Positions 18,440 to 27,189 of a DNA stretch of 27,189 nucleotides are shown here, piece after piece. The DNA lies in contig NW_014577639.1 in NCBI RefSeq assembly GCF_000485595.1, positions 169,534 to 196,722 of the forward strand. Direction: 5' to 3'. The notes below the pieces were generated by a model that did no database searches, was not told the origin of the DNA, and saw only the letters and a program-made list of their open reading frames with translations. The DNA comes from Priapulus caudatus (taxonomy: Eukaryota; Priapulida; Priapulimorpha; Priapulimorphida; Priapulidae). Made by a program: the position numbers and the translations under genes. The stretch's first letter is position 1, and each line of letters begins with the position of its first letter.

Positions 18440-18703
18440 CCGATCCCCCCTATTATTTGCAAGAATCTTCTTGCTTCTTTACATTTCTTGCAAATGATGG
18501 GGGGGGGCTGACCCCCCCCCACGCCCACCCATCAATTGACAAGACATTTGCCAAGATACGTGTGTTTTTCTTTTTTTTTTTTTTCCTTTTTTTTTTTTTT
18601 TTTCTTTTTCTTTTTCTTCTTCTTCTTTCCTTTCTTGGGCAAAATGAATTAGGCCGCTGGGCGCCGCCCCCCCCCCTTGCCCTCCCACTGTGGCGCCGCC
18701 CCT
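18440..18703 (-). mobile_element. GC-rich hAT-like dispersed repeat, second copy (reversed), with pyrimidine tract
   Basis: The end GGCGCCGCCCCTG at 18691-18703 is the complement of the 14833 terminus, with 14 of 14 bases shared. The inside includes a C run (18667-18676), a T/CTT-rich tract (18567-18630), and a G9-CTGA-C9 hairpin at 18499-18520. The left boundary is uncertain. Frames read Arg/Lys runs from the pyrimidine tract and are not genes. Confidence 0.5.
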
Positions 18704-18979
18704 GCATGACATACAAGTTCAAGGACTGTGTGAATTTATTATATTTTGGGTTGTGGATTTATCTGTTTTTGACGCAAAACACGTACATGAAAAGTATCAT
18801 GCAAATTTGAGAATTTTCTGTTAGTGAAGATTTGTAAAAATGTAGCCTACATTATATATATAAATACATAAATACCATAACCACACAAATAGGTACGCTA
18901 AAAAGAGTTGACTTTTTAGGTCTACTGCGGGAATGCGTTGCTGTGGTTAACAACCATATGCGTGTAACATCCATTATGC

Positions 18980-19410
18980 GCATAAATATTCCTATAAAAT
19001 CCTATAGACATCTCTACAAAGGATTTCCTATCATGTTTGATCCTATAAATTTTCCTATAGGATTTCCTATTAGAGAATTGGAACATAATTCTTACTAGAA
19101 TCTATAAACATCCTATAGGTTTATTTCCTTAGGATCTTACATCAGATTGACATCTCTACAAAGGATCCTATAGGATCCTATAAATTTTCCTTATAGGGGA
19201 TCCTATAGCAGCAATTGCAACATACTATAACATCCTACCATAGCGGTTCAATTCCGTATAGGATCCTATAGGAATTATGTTCCCAATTCTCTATTAGGTC
19301 TATAGAAACTATAAGATTAACACTATACGATTTCGCTATAGCGATATACTATAGAATCTATAGATATCGCTATAGACCGTCTTATAGGTAAACCTATAGG
19401 GTTAACCTAA
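18980..19410. repeat. CCTATAGG-rich palindromic repeat block
   Basis: Dozens of CCTATA/TATAGG words occur in both orientations. A direct pair GACATCTCTACAAAGGAT lies at 19007-19024 and 19149-19166. An inverted pair CCTATTAGAGAATTGG with AACATAATTC lies at 19066-19091 and 19272-19298, with one mismatch and one indel. The block behaves as a foldback, and no target duplication was recognised. Confidence 0.8.
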
Positions 19411-19697
19411 CAGATTATTGTTTAAGCGAGTTAACACACGAAGATAACAGGATCATGGCATTGTCGATGGAGTCATTCAAACACTGCTTGTACAGTGACT
19501 GGTATAAACTGAATAGAAACCAATTAAGCAGCTTAAAAGCAAAAGCCCAGATAAATGTTATAGCAATTTTTGTCATCTTTAATTCATCAATATTTTTTAT
19601 TGTGCCGTCTTGGCGTGGCCTCATCAATTCCCTAAAGGCAGTCATAAAACGCAGACAGTTAGCAAAGTAATAGAATATATCATACACGCGCGCACAC

Positions 19698-19762
19698 ACA
19701 CTCAATATATAATACTATATATATATACATATATTAATATATATATATATATATATATTATA
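19698..19762. repeat. (TA)n microsatellite
   Basis: TATATATACATATATTAATATATATA-type sequence. Confidence 0.88.
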
Positions 19763-19794
19763 CATACTATATTATATAGAAAGAAGATGAAGAG

Positions 19795-20300
19795 AGCAGA
19801 CATCAGTCAGCTCATTAGCCACTCAGCGATCAGCATCAGCGATCAGATGACACGCATCTGCAACCACGCCCAGTCCTTATATTTCAGCAATGGCGCGACA
19901 TCGTATGTCCCTCTCTATCCCCGCTATCCGACCAGTGACCAGCCTATCAGCATCACCCATGGCGGGCATTAGCGTGGGATCAGCATCAACATAACAAAAG
20001 CATGACAGCATCAGCATGGCAGCATCAGCAAGACTAGGCATAGCTCCATGCATGACAGCACTCCAGCAATGGCAGATTGACAGCATCAGATCAGCTCAGC
20101 ATCAGCATGACAAGCATCAGCATGGCCCAGCATCAGCATGGCATGGCATCAGCATCAGCATCAGCATCAGCCATCAGCCAATCAGCATGCAGCACAGGCA
20201 TCAGCATGCAAGGCCATCAGCATTCGCATCAGATCTCAGCATCAGCATGACAGCATCAGCATCAGATTCAGCATTGCGCGCAGCCGATTAGCGGCATTCG
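19795..20300. repeat. CAGCAT/CATCAG hexanucleotide array
   Basis: Degenerate AGCATCAGCATC repeats with GGC and ATGACAG interruptions, densest at 19985-20270. The plus-strand frames read Ile-Ser, His-Gln or Ala-Ser alternations according to frame, as expected for a hexamer repeat rather than a protein. Confidence 0.88.
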
Positions 20301-20593
20301 CATCGAGACAATCAGCAATCCATTAACATTAATCTACTGTTAAACTTGTTTCTTTCTGTAAATTCTTATTCAACTCGTTTAATTGGCGATATGTATATAT
20401 GCAATTCTCCTAATTAACATGTTAGTACGTGCTGAGTAAAAAAAAGGTTACGTGTTCAGTGTATTATTGTTCACTTGAATTCGAAAATTTCATCTCATGC
20501 ATTCATTCACTCTTTTAAGCTCTGTTCCCTCCCTGCCTCTTTGTGATCAAATACAAGTTCCCGCTACTTTTCATTTGGTAATTGTCATTGAAC

Positions 20594-20596
<3 letters not shown>
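20301..20596. other. Short unique spacer
   Basis: AT-leaning sequence with no recognised feature. Confidence 0.5.
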
Positions 20597-20648
<52 letters not shown>

Positions 20649-20844
20649 CAACACACGCACCGCACACGCACACGCAAACACCCCGCACGCCACCACTAAC
20701 CAAGGCAGCGCGCTACCACAGCACACACAGAACACACCGCGCAACTACACAAAGACGCCACACGAACACGCACAATGCACACACACGCACACACCACGCC
20801 ACACACACACACACACAGCGCGCGACACGCACACCGCAAACACG

Positions 20845-20876
<32 letters not shown>

Positions 20877-21559
20877 AGCGCACACGCACGCACGCACGCG
20901 TACACACCACACACGCCACACGCACACGCGCACGCGCACACGGCACACGCACACGCAAAAACGCACACAGCGCGCGCGCACACACACACACACACACAAG
21001 CGCACACGCACACAAGCCAGCACACACACACCACACACACAACCACACACACACACCACACAACACACACACACGACACACACAAGCGCACACGCACATG
21101 CACACACACGCACCACACATCACACACACACACACACACGCAACCGCCACACGCGCGCACTTCACACACCGCTACTACTAGAAGCTGTACACAGCGCACG
21201 CGTACCACACACACACGACACACACACACACACACACCAAACGCCACACCACACGCCGAAACGCGCACGCGCACACGCACACGCAAACACGCCACACACA
21301 CACACACGCGCACGCGCACACGCGCACACACAGCGCGCACACACATTCACGCACGGCACGCGCACACGTCACACGCACACACACGCCACACGCACACCAA
21401 GCGCAAAAACACGCGCGCAACACAAGCCTGCGCACACAACACACACACACACTGCGCACACACACGCACACACACACACACGCACCACACACACACACGC
21501 ACGCACCACATCACACACAAACACGGCGCGCGCACACGCAAACACGCACACTGCGCGCG

Positions 21560-21592
<33 letters not shown>

Positions 21593-21655
21593 CACACACA
21601 CACACACACGATGTGCGCGCACACGCCACACACGCGCGCCCACGGCACGCCGCCG
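20597..21655. repeat. 1-kb CA/CG alternating purine-pyrimidine tract
   Basis: Over 1 kb of ACAC, ACGC and GCGC steps, with few interruptions (for example 21171-21195). Because the unit is even and lacks stops on this strand, frames of 388 and 339 codons stay open, but they encode only His-Thr-Arg-Ala repeats. They are not genes. The pattern favours Z-DNA and is length-unstable. Confidence 0.95.
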
Positions 21656-22167
21656 CGCATTAGTCGCCGAACACAAACGTTTACAAGTAACATACGCAGA
21701 CAAGAATCTCGTTTGCAATCAGATAGCTATCCAGGAACTGGCTACAAGTCAGTTGTTCAACCAGTATTTCACACGACGCCGGCTGATGTGGTAACAGTGG
21801 CTGAAGTGCACCTGACGCGGGATGATTACGCGGCGTACGTATAGTATCTCGGTATTAATTAAACTATTCGTGCCTTCATAAACTCAAAATTTACAGAAAT
21901 CAGAGCTAACACGTCCTGTGTGTCATACGTATTCTAGCAATTTTAGAAAGTAACTCAAATCTGCTTCGCCGAATGTATTAGAGTAGTACACGAATTAGCC
22001 GGTCTGCCAACTGAGTCACGCATCTCGAGATCGGTTGAGCTCGCGTTCCACGAACCGAGCTCATCGGTCGTAGACGAGTTACACGTGACTTATATACGAC
22101 GGCGAGTTGCTTATAGTTTGTGTTGAAGCGTTAGTTGATAGGATAGTTATACTGTTTGTACTTATTT
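21656..22167. other. Unique sequence; no gene recognised
   Basis: A frame ending at 21844 has protein-like composition over its last 50 codons (RRQESRLQSDSYPGTGYK and onward) but starts inside the CA tract and matches nothing I know. ACTTATATACGACGG near 22088-22102 is a possible TATA element with no supporting gene. Confidence 0.5.
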
Positions 22168-22174
22168 AGTGACC

Positions 22175-22243
<69 letters not shown>
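22168..22243. repeat. (GT)n microsatellite
   Basis: About 70 bp of pure GT ending in GGGTGGGTG. Confidence 0.95.
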
Positions 22244-22249
<6 letters not shown>

Positions 22250-22329
22250 ACTGCCGTACTGGAGACATTAAGATAAGTCTGCAGCGCATACGTAGTGTTG
22301 CTGCAGTTAATATGTCATTTTCGGAGGTT

Positions 22330-22485
22330 GTTTCGGATCAATGTTATGTGAATGTTGGTAAAAACGTTCTCAGAATGTCAGGAAAACTTTCCTAAAACAC
22401 GTTATTAGAACGTTACTGAATAATGTTCTGCTAATCTAAAAGAAACATTCCCATAACATTCAAGGAACATAACATTGTTCGCTGG
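22330..22485. repeat. AACGTT/AACATT-rich dispersed repeat (tentative)
   Basis: Repeated AACGTT, GAACGTTACT, AATGTTCT, AACATTC and GGAACATAACATTG words end in TTCGCTGGGATA. Dispersed repeats of this word type are common in animals. The boundaries are not resolved. Confidence 0.35.
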
Positions 22486-23177
22486 GATATAGGAAAAATA
22501 AATAATATATGTTCATGTGTATTATGTTTGAAAAATTATTATTAAAACTGCGAAATGTTATTTGTGTTTTTTTAAATTTCTGCCAACAAAAATGTTTGTG
22601 ACATCCCCTTCAGGATAGATCAGAGGCTATTTCAACTAAACGATAAACAATGGTGTGCAAACCAGTGCATCGGAAAGAAAACGAAAGAGAAAAAAGCAGA
22701 AGATTATATGAGAAACTCCCGCTTAAGTTTACAAGGAATTTCCATGGCTGCCACAATAATTTTGCCAATGCCTCGTTTACCGCAGATGTCCGCTATATCG
22801 GCTAACTGCGTCTGGGCGCCACGCAAGAGTTTCGAATTAATGGCGGTTGTTGTTGTGTCGAGCGTTTGGTTACATCGAATGCACCGGCCAATTAGGGAGT
22901 ATAAAGAAGGTATATAAGCATGAAAAGTAAACAGAAACGCTAATTGTATTTTCATACATTTTATTTTGTACAAATAACACACAGATATACTACTTGCTGG
23001 TGCTTCAAATTCGTGACGTAGACAGTTTAAAGTAGCGTAAACGTCTAGCGTAAAAGTCTGTTATTTAGTGCGATAACGCTTATTCTGAAATTCTATATAC
23101 ATATAATGATTTTATGAGCAATCTCATGCTGTATGTAGCATACAGAAACGCAGCAGTATTTGCATTCGAACCACGGT
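22486..23177. other. No gene recognised
   Basis: AT-rich unique sequence with two short overlapping frames near 22704-22982 on opposite strands and no motif support. Confidence 0.5.
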
Positions 23178-23222
23178 ATATATATATATATATATATATA
23201 TCATATATATATATCATATACT
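23178..23222. repeat. (TA)n microsatellite
   Basis: Two TA runs separated by TCATATATATATATCA. Confidence 0.9.
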
Positions 23223-24577
23223 AACTATATATATTACTTCTTTATAAGTACCTTCTCCATGAAACTCCTATGCATACTTCCAACGATTTTTATTGTTATT
23301 TCTTTAATTTTTATTGTTTGATTTTTGTTTTTGTATTTGGAGTATTTTGTATATTCGCTGCGGTATGATGTTTGAAATGATTTCTGCTTGATGAATAATA
23401 AATTGACTTATTGGGATCGACGTTTTTCATACTGAGGATGGGTTTTCAATAGGTGTGCAATTTTAATAAAATTTTATATGTATCGGCTACATTTGGTTTG
23501 ATACTCTAATTTTTATGAGCCCAACACTAGCGTCCACAATCGAAGAAGAATTTTCTTATTTTCTTCGTCTAAGCTATCTAGCTTGGGATGTATGTCACAA
23601 CGAGACGTGCGCTTTGTAATGTCTTACAGAATACACCAAATTAAAAACAACTGTGACGTTCCCAACAGCTATTAAGTTTCAGGCGCATCATATAGGGTGT
23701 TCATCCCTGTATGCTTACATGAACTTCGCGTAAACATAGGTCTATGTGATTGATATATCTATAGCTAGAATTATTACATGTAAGTATTGTGTTAGCGTGA
23801 ATATGTGCGTGTATATTATACCATGCGTTCATAACCATCTATTGTCGTTGTTTTGTGTATTTTGTATCCGCTGGAACAAGTAAAAAACTGCTTAAAATCC
23901 GCCTAAAAATAACCGGCCTGAAGAGACCACGCTAATAAACTGTGAGGACTGCACTGCAGACAGCACACCGGTCACGCAAACGTAGTTATAATTTGGCAAA
24001 CGTAAGTGAGATGCAACATTTGACAAAAATAAGCATCTATCATGTAGGGGGGCCTACCGAGGTTTCTATCTTGATCTGTAAGAACCCTAAAATTAACGAA
24101 TATAGATTTGTTTCGTAAATCAGAGCAATTCGTTACTGCACTGCAGTACCTGCAATGACTCCTAGCTAATGTCAATTTCAATTGATGGTTCTATTCGCCA
24201 GGGTCAGCAACATCGATTCGCTTAACAAGTAGCAGGGCACGTACTAAGATACACCATAGACTAAGAATATCAAGACACTACACGTAGGATTTAATAGCGT
24301 TAGGTGCGTTATCCTGCTTAAACTGTGATTGTTAAACATTGAAGTGGTACAGATATCACACATTATCTATCATTATAAATGTTTAGTTGACATTCAAAAA
24401 AATTAAGACGCTCAGCTAGGAAATAGGTATAATTTAATAAAATAGAAGAAAGTATAGTTTTTTTTATTATGGTTTTATATTTAATCGTCAGAATTTGGAC
24501 AGGTATGCCTACATGCAGCATAGAGGTACAACCTCGATTCTACTTCTATGGGTACAACCCCAGTAATACTAATAAAG

Positions 24578-24578
<1 letters not shown>
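23223..24578. other. No gene recognised
   Basis: AT-rich sequence with no frame longer than 70 codons and no recognised repeat. Confidence 0.5.

Positions 24579-24605
<27 letters not shown>
24579..24605. repeat. (TA)n microsatellite
   Basis: A pure TA run of about 26 bp. Confidence 0.9.
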
Positions 24606-24609
<4 letters not shown>

Positions 24610-25124
24610 ACGCGGTTCTTTGCCTTGCTTGTATGTCGGATTTCACCACGTGTGTTGCATTGTTTTGCTGGTGATTTTATCACGTGGAATGGCACGGGGT
24701 CGTCACACGCGCAATGTGGTTATAGGATCGTTGGCCCGTTGTCGTTGCGTTTCCTCTCTGTATAAGTGAATCCGTTTAACGCTATGCATAATTTTCCACG
24801 TTGGGATTTGAACTCCACGCGAACGACTTCCTCGACGTCTGCCATCACGACAATGTAGCCTAGTGTGCCAAGGTGGCAGCACCAGGGGGGTAGCAGAGAA
24901 CGACCATATCTCCTCTACTCGCGCCCTAGCTAGGTTACGTCGCATGCACCGGTATATGCGCGTGTCAATGCATATTATCGTGATCGTGATCATGAGAAAA
25001 TGTAAATTTTCCTGCCTGTGCGCGCCGGTGTCACTGCCATTCCCAGCCACAGAGCCTTTGTCTTTGTCCCGCCACATATCATACGCCTGCTGTAATATAT
25101 CTATCTATACTATAAGTTGGCTAA

Positions 25125-25126
<2 letters not shown>
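24606..25126. other. No gene recognised
   Basis: Unique sequence of moderate GC. A 124-codon minus-strand frame (24703-25077) shows no family motif. Confidence 0.5.
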
Positions 25127-25185
<59 letters not shown>

Positions 25186-25190
25186 GTGTG
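25127..25190. repeat. (TG)n microsatellite
   Basis: About 57 bp of pure TG, then TTGTGTGTTTTG. Confidence 0.95.
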
Positions 25191-27189
25191 TTTTGTTTGT
25201 CCCTCGCCTTTTTCGCCCCTGACATATTTGTTCACTCTATCGCGCCTACGTAACTTCGAAGTAACTATATTCAGAATCACCACTTGCTTGCGGAGCTCGG
25301 ATCTGCTGTGAGACAAAAATTTCTAACTAAGAAAGTTAAAAATTTCTCGTTATTAAGTCAAAACATTCTATATACAAATTGCCTATTCCTCCCAATAGAT
25401 GGCATGTGCTCGTACCACGAACTACTGCATCCCATACATCACATACCAAAAACTGATGCTCGAGTGCCCCTTTCCCACGCTCCATGGATGTCATTTACTA
25501 GTCACCTGCCACATATTGCTAGGCCACTATTTCTAAACGTTGGAGTCGGCTTCATGGCTCCGGCTGGAATAGCTCTCCCTCACGCAATAATTGGCAATCC
25601 ACCACGCGCCGCTTGACATCCTGTGCGCCTCGCTCCTCTCTGTCTCGACATGACAAGCCAAACCTTAGAGCAATTTCTATGAAATTTGCATTGTCCTTGT
25701 CTTGGCTGGAACCAATCTTAGCCATGCCTGGTTCGAAGGCTGTTCTTACGCAAAAAATGTATCAAAGACAATGGCTTCGAGAATTAGCGCTATACTTGGC
25801 AAGCATTCCAAAAATTCATGGTAATTACGGCTTTGACTTAGTTTACGTAAACACGTTGCCGTACGTAATGATTTGAAGTATATAGCTATGGTCTCGCACT
25901 ATTTCCGTATCGCCCTATTTCTTCAGAAATTTCTCATAAAATACTATGGTCGGACTTTTTGAAATATCTTTGCAGGGCTTTATACATGTTACTTACACTC
26001 GTATTACATCAGGCACGGAGGTCAATTCCGGTTCGCCTCTTCGTTCTTGTAAACTTATTTGGTTAAAAAAGCTCTCGCTAAGAAATTTCCTTAGGCCGGA
26101 AATCAGCTGTCCTTGCTGGCAGTGGCTTAGTCATTTTGAGCCTCGAGAACCAACTATATAACCCAGTAGAAGTGAAACTGGCTATGGTATTCTTATGATC
26201 ACGTTGCTATGGGTGCCATGTTCGATGCGTTATAAGAAACACCCGTGCCTCACGGTGACTTGCTCAAACAGGCACCTACCACCGCGAGACAAGCCCACTT
26301 CAGTTATTTGTTTCTCTTGTACCTAGCTCTTCCTCGTTAACCTTTTCATAACCTAGCTCAGTCTGAAAAGTCAGACGCGACCTTATAACGAAAGAATACG
26401 GAGATAACAACGTTAATCAAATTTGACAGACTAGAGACGCAAGTAACATATAATTGGCTATAAATGTTAAAGGGAGAAACGCCTTCAATGTTAATTTTCA
26501 AATGTGAGCTGTCGCCGACTGGTTCGGTTCGTGTCTCACTGTTCGTCCGTCCATCGAGGTCGTAGCTGCATCTTTCGATCTCTTTCCTCAGCTACAGTAT
26601 TAGAGCTGTTTAGCTAAACTACTCTACGCGATGTGTCAGGATGTCATTTTCGCATTATCTCGCAAATAATGCATCGCTGATATACGTGCGCATTTTGCTG
26701 GCTCACTTGCAGTATATGGCCTCTCAATCACTAGAATTATGATCTACTATAGTGACATACTCGTGGGGCGTCTCTTTGTCCTGTAGTATATTTCGATCCA
26801 TTTTCGCTTATGCTCACACGTATGACTGACTAGTCTTAGCCTCAAGAAACGCGGTATTGCCTAGGCGTTAGCCATACCTACTCCGATTGACGTTAATAGT
26901 CACACTCACCTTGTGACACACCGTCCTGGTCGGGTTATGCCACAGACCAGATTAGTCTTACTGATTAAACGTCTGTTCGATCAATGCAGTGTTTTAACTC
27001 CAATAGTTAAACCGGTAGATACTCAGTAGCTGACTCCGGTGAGCTGATAATCGCACAAAATTGATGCCACCGTTTAGCATTGTGTGGTTGTTTCTCCACT
27101 TATCATATAAGACTCACACATCGGCACATTGTCAGCGTAAGTCAATTTGACTCTAGGGATGTAAGCATGATATTCTTATAGGATCGCTC
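25191..27189. other. Unique sequence without a recognised gene
   Basis: Three plus-strand frames (25284-25616, 25613-25876 and 25946-26161; 110, 87 and 71 codons) lie in succession with ordinary amino-acid composition, but in different frames. I recognise no domain, signal peptide or splice pattern linking them. The final 1 kb has only short frames. This is the least repetitive part of the window and so the best place for an unannotated exon or regulatory sequence. Confidence 0.45.

Noticed and set aside
18400-18810. Frames with poly-Phe (plus) or poly-Lys/Arg (minus)
   Set aside because: They come from the T/CTT tract and a GC-rich dispersed repeat.
20497-21794. Open frames of 388 and 339 codons on the plus strand, and 216 codons on the minus strand
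   Set aside because: They translate the CA/CG tract. The His-Thr, Arg-Ala and Val-Cys runs and openness in several frames show repeat origin.
22088-22130. TATA-box promoter or LTR-like region
   Set aside because: A lone TATATA-like word without a downstream gene, a second LTR or a primer-binding site is not enough.
24795-24860. Minus-strand GTTCAAATCCC resembling a tRNA B box
   Set aside because: The flanking bases do not form a T stem, and no acceptor or D arm could be matched.
25284-26161. Three consecutive plus-strand frames that might be exons
   Set aside because: They are in different frames, with no domain and no clear splice sites or homology I recognise. Kept only as a note on the region.

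Overview
This is a gene-poor, repeat-dense stretch of a eukaryotic nuclear genome, most likely a metazoan. Support comes from a decayed non-LTR retrotransposon with reverse transcriptase motifs and a C-terminal zinc-finger-like motif, a tRNA-Arg(CCT)-like sequence with a canonical-position intron, several inverted-repeat transposons with 9-bp target duplications, TTAGGG telomere-type repeats, and many dinucleotide, tetranucleotide and ACGC-type satellites. The repeated AGGCCTA words and the GC-rich hAT-like repeat ends remind me of marine invertebrate genomes (echinoderm, hemichordate or similar). That is an impression, not a demonstration. I see no intact multi-domain protein gene. Almost all long open frames are translations of simple repeats.

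Layout. 1-960: GC/TG-rich minisatellite with a 37-38 bp monomer, mostly in ~75-85 bp dimers, running off the left edge. 1209-1533: a 162-bp tandem duplication. 1860-2151 and 2461-2689: two short inverted-repeat transposons (MITEs), each with an exact 9-bp target duplication, the second with a TTAGGG core. 3866-3953: tRNA-Arg(CCT)-like sequence. 4187-4920: several microsatellites. 5368-7438: 5'-truncated, frameshifted LINE on the minus strand, followed in its own direction by (TG)n. 7510-9590: mostly featureless. 9702-11233: hAT-like element containing an inner foldback with a (TG)n core; a partial reversed relative lies at 17115-17716. 11332-11773: third MITE with a long TTAGGG core. 11890-12248 and 16044-16282: two arrays of one ACGTG/ACGC minisatellite. 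14350-14629: fourth MITE, again with a TTAGGG-like core. 14675-14832: short basic candidate exon cut off by a GC-rich repeat. 15081-17125: dispersed units with ATTCATCAA and GCGTACGCAA words. 16390-16850: a TA-flanked MITE full of palindromes. 18980-19410: a CCTATAGG-rich palindromic block. 19795-20300: CAGCAT array. 20597-21655: a 1-kb CA/CG-alternating tract. 21660-27189: largely unique AT-leaning sequence with isolated microsatellites and no recognisable gene.

The most interesting signal is that three inverted-repeat elements with different termini each carry a TTAGGG-type block in the same orientation. Two of them also share an identical 18-bp 3' junction. One has a likely empty target-site counterpart elsewhere in the window. 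This suggests telomere-type repeats are being spread as cargo of small DNA transposons.
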